Part shown: piece by piece, positions 43,698 through 55,651 of the stretch
Layout of the letters: each line of letters opens with the position of its first letter
How positions within the stretch are numbered: position 1 is the first letter of the stretch
Source: Cherax quadricarinatus
Taxonomy: Eukaryota > Arthropoda > Malacostraca > Decapoda > Parastacidae
Length of the DNA: 64,000 nt
Assembly: GCF_038502225.1 (NCBI RefSeq)
Contig: NC_091311.1
Location: 28,086,122 to 28,150,121, forward strand
Direction of reading: 5' to 3'
The notes under the pieces: generated by a model
Seen by the model: only the letters and a program-made list of their open reading frames with translations
The model's database searches: none
What the model was told of the DNA's origin: nothing
Program-made: the position numbers and the translations under genes

Positions 43698-45463
43698 ACT
43701 GCCCTTGTCTAAATTTGACCCAAAACTGAAGGAAACTCTTCCACCTGGCTGCCATTTAGTTCCAGTTCGCTGTCTCACAACTGCCACACTGGCCAAAAAT
43801 ACGCCAACACCTGTTATCACATCTCCCTCCACAACAACTGCCAGAGCAGTGTCTACAACTGCTGCCATAATAAATGACACTCCAGCCAATAAACTGACCT
43901 CACCGACGACATTCGACTATTACGACTGGTTCAAAGGATTGTATGACAAAATAACTGATGATCCATCTCCCGGTAACGAGGGAGTAATTTATGAATATGA
44001 CGACAACAATGTGAGTACAACTTTAAAGCCCCCGTCACTGGCACCATCACATGATAATGCCACCATATCTACAGAATCGCCAGGTAGAGTCAACACTAGC
44101 GACACTTTAAGCAAAGTGGGGGACCTAGGTGCTGATGAGCACTACTTTGCGAATTTCTCGACTCTAGAAGAAGCTCATTTCACTATTACATCAGAAGCTT
44201 TGACCGGAAATGACACAATGCCATATACTTCAACTGAACGTTACGAAAACTGGGAGTCATTTACTCAAGAAATCAAGGAAACAGAGCTACCAGGCACTAT
44301 CAAAGAATTAGTTACCCCATCAGATACCACAGAAATGACCACACGTCAGGTTCTAGAGAAGACAGAAATGACAGAATCTGCCAAAGTAGAAATTACTCCA
44401 ACCGATTCTTTGGACCGTGTTGTATCATCACCACTGACATCTGAAATAATTAAAAACGAGAAGAATGAAGCTCTGATGAATCTCGTCAAAACCATTCCTG
44501 GACTTCCTGCAGTATTTAACACACTATTTCTGGATTATCTAGAAGAGAATGAGGAAGGCAGTCACACTGACAACAAAAGAGAGAAGTTATTTAATAAAGA
44601 TGATTCAGCTGAAAGGAGAATGAAGCGAGCAATGATCCTACCTTACCTACTGAAGCAAGAGGGTGCTAAAAAGATGAGTCGGATAGGTTTAGAGGAAAGT
44701 CGAAAAGTGAATCGAGCAGTGAATCACAAGGTTCAAAGCATTAATAAGAAGGCTCAAGCTAAATCTCCAAATGTTCAAGACTTCATTGCAAATAGTAAAG
44801 GAGATTTTAATGTTCGGAATGTGGGTCGAAAGGCTCAATCCATGGATACACACATCCACAGTTTGGATAGACAGATTCAGAGTGGGAATCAAGAAATTCA
44901 AGATGCCAATCAAGATACGTATCATGAGACTCAAAGTATCAACCAGCAGGTTGCTGGTGAAGAACAAGGGATTGGAATCATGGATGAAGGATTTAGAATG
45001 AAAAACCGTTTAAAGCGAGTTATCAACTATAACGATTACGATGGCCTAGATATATATGGTCTACTTGATTCTCCAAAATTCAGACTCGAACCTAACGATA
45101 GTCACAATTTAGAAACCAATTTGTTTAAAGAAAATTCAAGCAATGAAGCACGTGCAGGGACTGTGAATGACAGTGGAAAGGCAGATCAACACAGTTTTAC
45201 AACAACTGAGGAACCTTTCAATCTTGCTACACACGATCGAGCCAGCTATTGGGTCAGAATAATAGAAGACCTGAAAAATATTAAAAACAGAAGTGAATTA
45301 AACTCTCCAAGCTATGGAGCTCAATCCCCAGTACAACCCTCAACAGAGTACCTGACCTGGACAGATACTACTAAATCTGTGATGGATGGAGCCCTGAGCT
45401 CCACTCATGGACCTGATTATGAGATTGATGACGACCTTGGTTGTTATGTTATCCTCTGTAATG
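43698..45463 (+). CDS. Tmc: Tmc exon, giant extracellular loop part 2 (1766 nt)
   Basis: Acceptor gcgtttcag, donor gtaagt; phases fit both neighbours. About 589 residues with no recognised domain. The start has two cysteines seven residues apart (GCHLVPVRC) and the end has another close pair (GCYVILC). Between them is Thr/Ser/Glu-rich sequence with many N-glycosylation sequons (NDT, NVS, NAT, NTS, NFS). Two multibasic sites occur (ERRMKRAMIL; KNRLKRVINY), which look like furin-type cleavage sites. A Gln/Asn-rich stretch lies between them (RQIQSGNQEIQDANQDTYHE). The loop would be extracellular. Vertebrate TMC loops at this position are far shorter (family knowledge). The single long open frame with matching splice phases argues against an artefact. 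Confidence 0.82.
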
Positions 45464-46217
45464 GTAAGTGAATATATAGATACCATCTTTAAGGATTATT
45501 GCCAAAAGTTTATTATATTCACGGAGAAGTGCTAATCCCAAGTAGTTATATATAATGCCTCGGGAATGGGTGATAATCATATTTGATACAAGAAAGAGGT
45601 GGGTTGCTCCAATTCCTTGGATCAAAAGCCTTTCACCAAAATTGTCAGCCCCCCCTTCCCTTCTTGAAGTGACATGATGTGTATAATAACTCGTCACAAA
45701 ATCTGAAACTGGCTGTTATTATTATTGCTAAATTTACTGAGACATTTGATTGAAACTCCTCATCTTCTAAAATAATATGCTACTTGTCATTTTTCCTACA
45801 CTTGTGCAAACATTTCAATATGTATTAGCAAGCTAAGTTTTCTTTTCTTTTTTTTGGTATTTAAATCATTAGGTTTAAGTTTAAAGTTTAATGACTGCAC
45901 AAGAGGCTACATTCCACTTAGCTAAGAATTTATTAACAGTAATTCATTATTCCAAGAATATTTATTTTCTATCAGAATGTCTTTATTATCTCACTCTATC
46001 AGATTTATGAATTATCATAGTTTCATGTATTATTATTATTATAATCAAAAAGAAGCGCTAAGCCACAAGGGCTATACAGCGTATAGTTTCATGTAATTGT
46101 GTACTTTATCGTACTTTAAATTTGAATGCCTTTATCGTTTTCATGACAATGCCCACGAATGATTAAATCTTTAAGCTCCATGTTTCAAGTTTACTTGTGA
46201 TGTACTTACTCCACCAG
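45464..46217. other. Tmc intron 4
   Basis: Contains two pieces of a short dispersed repeat (45505-45670; 46030-46086, aagcgctaagccacaaggg) also seen at 47089, 52770 and 62808. Nothing else recognised. Confidence 0.6.
45505..45670. repeat. Short dispersed repeat group (one of about five pieces)
   Basis: Shares phrases such as aagygctaa...ccacaagggtcat and ccacttccttggatcaa with pieces near 46030, 47089, 52770 and 62808. Orientation and full length are unclear. It may be a SINE-like family favouring, or tolerated in, these introns. Confidence 0.5.
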
Positions 46218-46573
46218 AGCCCATCAAGGAACCAACTTCAACATTTACTCCAACATTCACAACTCCATCTATGTTAAGTGCACAGTCATCAACTATTAAG
46301 CAATTGCCTCCAACGCAATCATCAGTGCCCAATGAAGCCCCGTCAACACCCGTCCCGACCACAGAGTTTGTATCTTCAACAATTGTGTCTACCGAGTTTC
46401 CTCCATCAACATCGACGGTCTCAGAGCCGCCACCCTTTCTGGTGCAGCCAATGAAGGACAACCCAGAGAAATGGGCGCATCTTCTCCCCAGCAAAATGCG
46501 ACAGCGGTTGAGGAAACTCTGCTGGGAGACCATGTTTGGCCAGGAGATCATCAAGCTCACTGTTATGGACATG
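46218..46573 (+). CDS. Tmc: Tmc exon, end of loop and TMC signature
   Basis: Acceptor ttactccaccag, donor gtaaat. The first two-thirds are Pro/Thr/Ser-rich (TSTFTPTFTTPSMLSAQSST) and complete the enlarged loop. The last third reads KWAHLLPSKMRQRLRKLCWE then TMFGQEIIKLTVMDM, the conserved C-W-E-T..GQE..KL signature at the start of the Pfam TMC domain before helix 6. It ends in phase 0. Confidence 0.92.
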
Positions 46574-46861
46574 GTAAATTACCAGTCAATACATCAGACA
46601 CTTATTTTATACTCACTAGACTATGGAAAATTTTTTGTAGTCAAAGTTCATGTGTAATGGTTAAAGATGAGGTGATGTCATTCTTTTGAAGATAGGGAAC
46701 TGCAGTACTAAAGCACTACACTAATGATTTAAATAAGATTCCGAATAAATTTTTCTTGATGCACATATACCTAATGGATTTGCTCATGCTAGCTACCAGT
46801 TAGGGTCTTTGTCTCTAATCTCCATTTCCCTCTGTCTTCTTGTTGCCCATGTGTTGTGCAG

Positions 46862-47028
46862 GTAGTCACGGTGGTGACAATAGTGATTGGGGACTACATC
46901 AGAGCTGTAATCGTACGCCTCTTTAATGGTTGTTGCTGCTGGGACCTGGAGAAGCAGTTCCCCGGCTACCCGGACTTCAAGATCGCTGAGAACATTCTTC
47001 ATCTCGTCAACAACCAAGGCATGATCTG
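46862..47028 (+). CDS. Tmc: Tmc exon (helix 6)
   Basis: Acceptor tgttgtgcag, donor gtgagt. VVTVVTIVIGDYIRAVIVRL (helix 6), then CCCWDLEKQFPGYPDFKIAE and NILHLVNNQGMIW. The W-D-L-E ... N-Q-G-M-I-W pattern is strongly conserved in TMC1/2/3-type proteins. Ends in phase 2. Confidence 0.95.
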
Positions 47029-48117
47029 GTGAGTAGATGAGGGGGAGAACCAGGTGTCAGGAAAGTAAAGCCTTCCAGATAACTCTTTTAATTATTATTA
47101 CAGTCATGAGAGAGTGCTAAGGGTCATACAGTGCCAGGGGGACTGTAAAGCACTCAGGCTTGATTCAATGAGCTGGAGCCCTGTATGTTGTATTTAGTCT
47201 ATTCACAGAAGAGTAGATGAATTGTCATATTGACAGAAAAATGACAAACCCACAGGAGCCGTAAAACACTAAGAAAGAAGTCATGGGTAGTACAAGGAAG
47301 GAGCTCAAGTATCAAGGTGCCCCTCTTGAAAGGGTGTTCTTGCCTTAACACCTCCACTTCTTGCCCTCTGCAAGCTCTCACCCCTGCCACACAGTGCTGT
47401 ATGATCTTGGTAGGTTCAGCAGTTCCCAACGTTATAATAATTAAACCTGTGTAGTGACACTTGAGCGTTGACAAGCCAAGTGACCTAGCTGACACCAGTA
47501 CCTCGGATGCATCCTGCTGCCACTCTATTTCTTGGTCCCCCTGAAGGGAGGTTCCTTGAGGCTGGTGAGGTGCTAGTCATTCAGGGAACTGAATCTACCC
47601 TTCACTTTCTTGGATCATACCTGATTGCTTCTCACTTTCCAAGCTCTGTATGACCCCACTTAAATAATAAGTTTATGATGTTTCCTTGTGTTCATCTTCT
47701 TATTATATATTAATATTATGTATTAATAGCAATCCTTTATTTACTTATTTTTCACTCAAAGTAAAGCTTTCATGCATCAAACTAAGTAGTAGCACAACTT
47801 GATACTGTATATAAAAAATAGGCGATTGTGGTGACAGTTTATTAATCACATGACTGTTAATTGGGTCATCTGGTCATATAATTAACACTGGTCAACAATT
47901 TTGGAGAAGTTGTATGCTTCTTAAATGAGATTAGTTAATTCTTATGTATTTTTATGTCCTGAATCCAAATATCACCTTGAAAAATGCTTATTAGCTATAG
48001 GTTTAAAAATACGATACATGTAATATTTGATTATTTTATAATGTACAGTGTGTGTCAGTATGTTTTAAACTCTAATCCATACCTACTCTCTGCCTTTTTG
48101 CTTGATGCTTACAGTGG
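47029..48117. other. Tmc intron 6, first part
   Basis: Dispersed-repeat pieces at 47089-47172 (gagagtgctaagggtcatac) and about 47520-47650 (aagggaggttccttgaggct, the complement of a phrase common to the same repeat group). The rest is AT-rich and unassigned. Confidence 0.5.
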
Positions 48118-48584
48118 GCTGAAGAATCATCTCTTGCCAATGTCCAGCAATAGTCTGCAAGCATTCTTGTGCCCAATTTGTCCTGGTACCATTTTTCCAT
48201 GGTTGAAATATCTTGGTGAAACCTTTCACCATGTTTGTCACTAACTGTCCCACAGTTCGCTGGAAAAAAGTCTAAATGTTAGTCCAAAATGTGGATTTTA
48301 AGTGACATGTTACATCCCATGCTCTTGTAAGCTTTCATGAGGTTTTCCACCAATTATTCATAGTTTCCTTTCTTTCTGTTTCCAATAAATCCCTTCGCTG
48401 CTAACTTGAATGCTTCCCAAGCAGCTTCCTCCTCCCCATAAAGGTCTGATTCAAGGTCACCATCTTTAAGAAGCTCTCGAATCTGAGGACCAATGAAGAC
48501 TCCCTCTCTTATCTTAGCATCACTCGGTGAGGGAAATTTTGATGTTAAATACTTGAATCCCTGACTGGATTTGTCCATGGCTCA
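48118..48584 (-). pseudogene. Fragment of a repeated, transposon-associated protein
   Basis: Reading - strand from 48584: GFKYLTSKFPSPSDAKIREG, VFIGPQIRELLKDG, EEEAAWEAFKLAAKGFIGNR, KKGNYE then a stop. It continues SMGCNMSLKIHILD (second stop) HLDFFPANCGTVSDKHGERF, HQDISTMEKWYQDKLG, ADYCWTLARDD. The HGERFHQDI and ADYCW phrases recur in a multicopy arthropod protein of unknown function (recalled, not searched). At least two stops and no splice context in the Tmc intron: a dead copy. Confidence 0.6.
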
Positions 48585-49201
<617 letters not shown>

Positions 49202-49242
49202 TAAGTCATTGTTATGATTATTATTAACAATTTTAATTTTAA

Positions 49243-50927
49243 TTTTTTTTTTTTAACAAGTCGGCCGTCTCCCACCGAGGCAGGGTGACCCAAAAAGAAA
49301 GAAAATCCTCAAAAAGAAAATACTTTCATCACCATTCAACACTTTCACCTCACATTTATCACTGTTTTTGTAGAGGTGCTCAGAATACAACAGTTTAGAA
49401 GTATATACGTATAAAGATACACAACATATCCCTCCAAACTGCCAATATCCCAAACTCCTCCATTAAAGTGCAGGCATTGTACTTCCCATTTCCAGGACTC
49501 AAGTCCGGCTATATAGAATAACCAGTTTCCCTGAATCCCTTTTGTGCTCGCACTCCAACAGCTCGTCAGGTCCCAAATACCATTCGTCTCCATTCACTCC
49601 TATCTAACATGCTCACTCACGCCTGCTGAAAGTCCAAGCCCCTCACCCACAAAACCTCCTTTACCCCCTCCCTCCAACCTTTTCGAGGACGACCCCTACC
49701 CCGCCTTCCTTCCCCTACAGATTTATACACTCTCCATATCATTCTACTTTGATCCATTCTCTCTAAATGGCCAAACCACCTCAACAACCCCTCTTCAGCC
49801 CTCTGACTAATACTTTTATTAACTCCACACCTTCTCCTAATTTCCACACTCCGAATTTTCTGCATAATATTTACACCACACATTCCCCTTAGACAGGACA
49901 TCTCCACTGCCTCCAACCCCCTCCTCACTGCAGCATTTACAACCCAAGCTTCACACCCATATAAGAGTATTGGTACTACTATACTTTCATACATTCCCTT
50001 CTTTGCCTCCATAGATAACATTTTTTGTCTCCACATATACCTCAATGCACCACTCACCTTTTTTCCTTCATCAATTCTATGATAACCCTCATCTTTCATA
50101 AATCCATCCACTGACACATCAACTCCCAAATATCTGAAAACATTCACTTCTTCCATACTACTCCTCCCCAATTTGATATCCAATTTTTCTTTATCTAAAT
50201 CATTTGATACCCTCATCACCTTACTCTTTTCTATGTTCACTTTCAACTTTCTACCTTTACACACATTCCCAAACTCATCCACTAACCTTTGCAATTTTAC
50301 TTTAGAATCTCCCATGAGCACAGTATCATCAGCAAAAAGTAACTGTGTCACTTCACATTTTGTAATTGATTCCCATAATTTAATCCCACCCCTCTCCCGA
50401 ACACCCTACCATTTACTTCTTTTACGACCCCATCTATAAATATATTAAACAACCATGGTAACATTACACATCCCTGTCTAAGACCTACTTTTACCAGGAA
50501 GTAGTCTCCCTCTCTTCTACACACCCTAACCTGAGCCTCACTATCCTCATAAAAACTCTTAACAGCATTTAGTAACTTACCACCCATTCCATATACTTGC
50601 AACATCTGCCACATTGCTCCCCTATCCACTCTATCATATGCCTTTTCTAAATCCATAAATGCAATAAAAACTTCCCTACCTTTATCTAAATACTGTTCAC
50701 ATATATGCTTCAATGTAAACACTTGATCCACACATCCCCTACCCAGTCTAAAACCTCCTTGCTCATCCGCAGTTCCACATTCTGTTTTACTTCTAATTCT
50801 TTCAATAATAACCCTACCATACACTTTTCCTGGTATACTCAGTAAAGTTACTCCTCTATAATTTTTACAATCTCTTTTGTCCCCCTTCCCTTTATATAAA
50901 GGGACTATACACGCTCTTTGCCAATCC
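49243..50927 (-). mobile_element. Family B (RTE-like) LINE, 3' part with RT
   Basis: The 3' end is a poly-A (T-run at 49243-49256 on +) preceded by gggtcaccctgcctcggtgg (rc). Coding on the - strand: RT (NYRGVTLLSIPGKVYGRVII, ADEQGGFRLGRGCVDQVFTL, MDLEKAYDRVDRGAMWQML, GLRQGCVMLPWLFNIF, QLLFADDTVLMGDSKVKL), then C-terminal EEGLLRWFGHLERMDQSRMI and RRGRGRPRKGWREGVKEVLW. A frameshift lies at about 50350. Family C LINE insertion at 50928 interrupts the 5' side; the RTE sequence resumes at about 52609. Confidence 0.92.
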
Positions 50928-52608
50928 GATGTTATCCTGACGCCAAATGACTTCAAACAGGCGATAAATGACATGCCCATGCACTCTGCCCCAGGGCCAG
51001 ACTCATGGAACTCCATGTTCATCAAGAACTGCAAGAAGCCCCTATCATGAGCCTTTTCCATCCTATGGAGAGGGAGCATGGACACGGGGGTCGTCCCACA
51101 GTTACTAAAAACAACAGACATAGCCCCACTCCACAAAGGGGGCAGTAAAGCAACAGCAAAGAACTACAGACCGATAGCACTAACATCCCATATCATAAAC
51201 ATCTTTGAAAGGGTCCTAAGAAGCAAGATCACCACCCATCTATCTAGAAACCCATCAGTTACACAACCCAGGGCAACATGGGTTTAGAACAGGTCGCTCC
51301 TGTCTGTCTCAATTATTGGACCACTACGACAAGGTCCTAAATGCACTAGAAGACAAAAAGAATGCATATGTAATATATACAGACTTTGCAAAAGCCTTCG
51401 ACAAGTGTGACCATGCCGTAATAGCGCACAAAATGCGTGCTAAAGGAATAACAGGAAAAGTCGGTCGATGGATCTATAATTTCCTCACTAACAGAACACA
51501 GAGAGTAGTCGTCAACAGAGTAAAGTCCGAGGCAGCTACGGTGAAAAGCTCTGTTCCACAAGGCACAGTACTCACTCCCATCTTGTTCCTCATCCTCATA
51601 TCTGACATAGACAAGGATGTCAGCCACAGCACCGTGTCCTCCTTTGCAGATGACACCCGAATCTGCATGACAGTGTCTTCCATTGCAGACACTGCAAGGC
51701 TCCAGGCGGACATCAACCAAATCTTTCAGTGGGCTGCAGAAAACAATATGAAGTTCAACGATGAGAAATTTCAATTACTCAGATATGGTAAACACGAGGA
51801 AATTAAATCTTCATCAGAGTACAAAATAAATTCTGGCCACAAAATAGAGCGAAACACCAACGTCAAAGACCTGGGAGTGATCATGTCGGAGGATCTCACC
51901 TTCAAGGACCATAACATTGTATCAATCGCATCTGCTAGAAAAATGACAGGATGGATAATGAGAACCTTCAAAACTAGGGAGGCCAAGCCCATGATGACAT
52001 TCTTCAGGTCACTTGTTCTATCTAGGCTGGAATATTGCTGCACACTAACAGCACCTTTCAAGGCAGGTGAAATTGCTGACCTAGAAAATGTACAGAGAAC
52101 CTTCACGGCGCGCATAACGGAGATAAAACACCTCAATTACTGAGAGCGCTTGAGGTTCCTAAACCTGTATTCCCTGGAACACAGGCGGGAGAGATACATG
52201 ATTATATACACCTGGAAAATCCTAGAGGGACTAGTACCGAACTTGCACATGAAAATCACTCACTACGAAAGCAAAAGACTTGGCAGACGATGCAACATCC
52301 CCCCAATGAAAAGCAGGGGTGTCACTAGCACGTTAAGAGACCATACAATAAGTGTCAGGGACCCAAGACTGTTCAACTGCCTCCCAGCATACATAAGGGG
52401 GATTACCAACAGACCCCTGGCAGTCTTCAAGCTGGCACTGGACAAGCACCTAAAGTCGATTCTTGACCAGCCGGGCTGTGGCTCGTACATTGGTTTGGGT
52501 GCAGCCAGCAGCAACAGCCTGGTTGATCAGGCTCTGATCCACCAGGAGGCCTGGTCACAGACCGGGCCGCAGGAGCGTTGACCCCGGAACTCTCTCCAGG
52601 TAAACTCC
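50928..52608 (+). mobile_element. Family C LINE inserted into the family B copy
   Basis: A 5'-truncated LINE in + orientation splits the antisense RTE copy between ccaatcc (50921-50927) and gtacctt (52611 onward). An uninterrupted RTE copy at 58286-58300 shows those two pieces adjacent (ccaatccctaggtacctt). The 3' tip (caggtaaactccaa) is also found alone at 7944-8008, and a related piece at 54098-54170. Confidence 0.92.
50990..52581 (+). pseudogene. Family C LINE reverse transcriptase, broken
   Basis: CR1/Jockey-group RT: TTDIAPLHKGGSKATAKNYR (51078 frame), a 1-base shift near 51270, SRLSQLLDHYDKVLNALEDK, YTDFAKAFDKCDHAVIAHKM, SVPQGTVLTPILFLILISDI, FADDTRICMTVSS, NTNVKDLGVIMSEDLTF. An in-frame TGA at 52141-52143 follows KHLNY, after which ERLRFLNLYSLEHRRERYM continues to the end (SLVDQALIHQEAWSQTGPQE, 52581). 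The 3' UTR is only about 27 bp, so short 3'-end copies elsewhere still contain coding sequence. The endonuclease is missing. Confidence 0.88.
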
Positions 52609-52735
52609 AAGTACCTTCCCCTCTTTCATACATTTATTAAACAAAAATACCAACCACTCCAACACTATATCTCCCCCTGCTTTTAACATTTCTGTCATGA
52701 TCCCATCAGTTCTAGCTGCTTTACCCCCCTTTCAT
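52609..52735 (-). mobile_element. Family B LINE, right remnant after the family C insertion
   Basis: gtaccttcccctctttcata onward continues the RTE copy interrupted at 50927. It ends within about 130 bp. Confidence 0.75.
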
Positions 52736-52739
52736 TAAT

Positions 52740-52994
52740 TATTGTTCATTATTGTTTATTATTAGTGTTGTGGTTATTACAGTATATCAGTGGAAGCACT
52801 TAGCTAGTAAGTCATGAAGTGCCTGGGTAATCGGTGGTAATAAGGTGCAATCCATGAAAGGAAAAGGCAACTCCACCTCCTTGGATGATGAGGCCACCAA
52901 CACAGGTGGGATTGTTTCCATCAGAATGTAACCGAGGCACTTTAATACTACAGTATCAAGCACAAGAGCACTGAGTAGCTGGTATGCCTGGCAG
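52740..52994. other. End of Tmc intron 7
   Basis: Holds another short dispersed-repeat piece (about 52770-52930, ending ccacctccttggatgatgag). Acceptor tatgcctggcag. Confidence 0.5.
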
Positions 52995-53232
52995 GTATGC
53001 GGTAGTGTGGTTGGAGCCCTCGTGGCACTGTGGACCCTTCAGCGACTATCCCAGGATTTATCAGCTTGCAACCTCCACGCTGATTGGAGGCCTGCCAACC
53101 TCCCTGTATCCCGTGGTTGACTACGTCTCCTCTCCTGGTGTGGTCATCCCAGCAGGCCTCCTGCTCGTCCTTATCATCTACTACCTTTTGTCTCTCACTG
53201 CAGCCCTCAGGGAGGCCAACAGTGACCTCAGG
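52995..53232 (+). CDS. Tmc: Tmc exon (helices 9 and 10)
   Basis: Acceptor gcctggcag, donor gtaagt. GYAVVWLEPSWHCGPFSDYP carries the conserved C-G-P-F. Then VSSPGVVIPAGLLLVLIIYY and LLSLTAALREANSDLR, the last helix and the start of the charged cytosolic tail with conserved R-E-A-N-x-D-L-R. The exon ends in phase 0. Confidence 0.95.
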
Positions 53233-53317
53233 GTAAGTTTGGGCATACAAAACATTGTTTTTTTACTTAAACCATATGTATCTTCATCTTCAACTGCATG
53301 TACCCTCATCTTCAATA

Positions 53318-54075
53318 GCTTTTTTTTTTTTTTTTTTAACAAGTCAGCCGTCTCCCACCGAGGCAGGGTGACCCAAAAAGAAAGAAAATCCTCAAAAAGA
53401 AAATACTTTCACCTCACTCGTACATAATCACTGCTTTTGCAGAGGTGCTCAGAACACAACAGTTTAGAAGCATATACATATAAAGATACACAACATATCC
53501 CTCCAAACTGCTAATATCCCGAGCCCCTCCTTTAGAGTGCAGGCATTGTACTCCCATTTCCAAGACTCAAGCCCGGCTATATAAAAATAACCGGCTTCCC
53601 TGAATCCCTTCACTAAATATTACCCTGCTCACACTCCAACAGATCATCAGGCCCCAAATACCATTCGTCTCCATTACTCCTATCGAACACGCTCGTACAC
53701 GCCTGCTGGAAGTCCAAGCCCCTCGCCCACAAAACCTCCCTTACCCCTTCCTTCCAACCTTTTCGAGTATGACCCCTACCCCACTTTCCTTCCCCTACAG
53801 ATTTAAATGCTCTCCATGTCATTCTACTTTGATCCATTCTCTCTAAATGACCAAACCACCTTAACAACCCCTCTTCAGCCCTCTGATTAATACTTTTATT
53901 AACTCCACACTCTGAATTTTCTGCATAATATTTACACCACACATTGCCCTTAAACAGGACATCTCCACTGCCTCCTCGCTGCTGCATTCACAACCCAAGT
54001 TTCACACCCATATAAGAGTGTTGGTACTACTATACTTTCATACATTCCCTTCTTTGCCTCCATAGATAGTATGTA
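53318..54075 (-). mobile_element. Family B LINE, 3' fragment
   Basis: T-run 53318-53336 (+) marks the poly-A end, followed by cagccgtctcccaccgaggc. The - strand encodes SINQRAEEGLLRWFGHLERM, then GHTRKGWKEGVREVLWARGL. It has a deletion near 53905-53925 (CGVNKS region) compared with the copy at 49243. Confidence 0.88.
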
Positions 54076-54097
54076 CACTTATCTTCAACTGCATGTA

Positions 54098-54170
54098 CCT
54101 TCAGCAACAGCCTGGTTGACCAGGCAAGCCTGGCTCAGGGCTGGGCTCCACGATTAGAAACTCTCGAAAC
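54098..54170 (+). mobile_element. Family C LINE 3' fragment
   Basis: cagcaacagcctggttgacc with aggc matches the end of the family C ORF (SNSLVDQA region at 52510) and then diverges. Confidence 0.6.
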
Positions 54171-55372
54171 TCATCAAAGGTATATATCAAAGGTCAGGTA
54201 TATCATATTCAATAGTATGTACCCTTTATCTTAGACAATATGCACCTCTAATCTTTACAGAAAATCTGTTTTGTCATATATTGTATGTTCCAGTAGAAAA
54301 CCAAGTCACAGGATCTCAGCTCATGTTTTCAATAATGGGCAATTTAAATTTTAAGTTTTCATTTCCAGGAGAAGGGCACCATTTCCATAATGTGTGCTGG
54401 AGCTGAATTCATTTCCATTTGTCTCACAATTAAGTCAAGAAGCACCACTGCAGGAGTTACTTAAGCATAGTAACTCCATTGCTTTAGCAGTTCAAGGGAG
54501 GGTGTAGGGAAGGGTATGAGGAAGCGTAAATAGATGTAAACAGTCCCACACGAGTCATTGTATATCATTGCTCAGGTTTTACTTCTTTTCATCACCCCAT
54601 CCCATCTCTGGATATTTATCATGGTATCCAAACAAAGTGCAGGTGATGTTGATAAAAACAAGAAAAAATTAAGTTTGAAACTATGCCTATTTAAAAAATA
54701 AAAAATAAGAGGTAATTAACATGTTGAAGGTTGGTGCACATGTCGTGGAGATGGCACAAATGTTTGGTGTTAGAGAATCAACGATTCATTAAATCTGAGA
54801 CAATGAGACTAAGATAAACGAGTAATCCTCAGTGTGACAGAGCAGAAAGAATGAAGAATGGGTCATTACAGCTAAATGAAATGGAAAGTTTATTAAATGT
54901 GTGTGAGGAGGGAGGACAGCCCATTCTCGGTGGTTTATCTGATTTAAAATGCCCAGAGGTATGCATGGTAAAACAAATGGTGGAATATAACAGAATATCT
55001 GAGCATTCTGCTGCAACAATCGACTGATAAAGCTGCATCAACATCCCAGGCTCTCCAACCTTCACCACCACATCAACTCCAACCAACAACCTGGACCCAG
55101 TAGAGTCAGAGCTATCTTCTCCACTCCAGGATGTTAATTAAGCATCACCAACCAGACTTAAAGGCAATAAATACTGTACAGTATTAATATGACCATTTTA
55201 TAGCTACATGTACTCTTCCTTTTCACAGTGTGAACTTAACTAAATTTCAGGTATTTCATATAGCATGCTCATCAACAAAATTCATTAGGAAAAGGTATTT
55301 TTGAAGAAGTTTAAAAAAAAAAAATCTCGTATTCTGGAGGTGTGAGGAACGTAACCCTACATTTTCCATATA
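54171..55372. other. Tmc intron 8, part
   Basis: AT-rich. At about 54620-55160 broken + strand frames resemble a dead Tigger/CENP-B-type transposase N-terminus (MVSKQSAGDVDKNKKKLSLK start, then decayed). This is weak. Confidence 0.4.
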
Positions 55373-55649
55373 CACCTACCATCCGACTTACGACCTGCTC
55401 GACTTACGACCGTGTTTTTTATGCCAAATTTCTGGGAAATAAACAACTATTTGTGTTGTACACAGTGTTTATCCTAAACCTTACAGTATAAAATACAGTA
55501 CTAACAACATAAAAAGTAAAGTAAAACATGAAATACCAAAATAAAACAATAAAGTCATTACAAAAATGTTTTGTTGATATTCAGTAGTAAAGTTCGACTT
55601 ACGACCAGTTTCTCGGAACCGAACTCGGTCATAAGTCGGATGGTAGGTG
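55373..55649. mobile_element. 277-bp TA-flanked MITE
   Basis: Termini cacctaccatccgacttacg / inverted cacctaccatccgacttatg, followed inward by acc and a second gacttacgacc copy. TA lies on both sides (55371-55372, 55650-55651), so a Tc1/mariner-type MITE. Confidence 0.88.
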
Positions 55650-55651
55650 TA

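Noticed and set aside
48010..48244. 86-residue + strand frame
   Set aside because: It is antisense to the dead multicopy protein fragment, which has the recognisable motifs.
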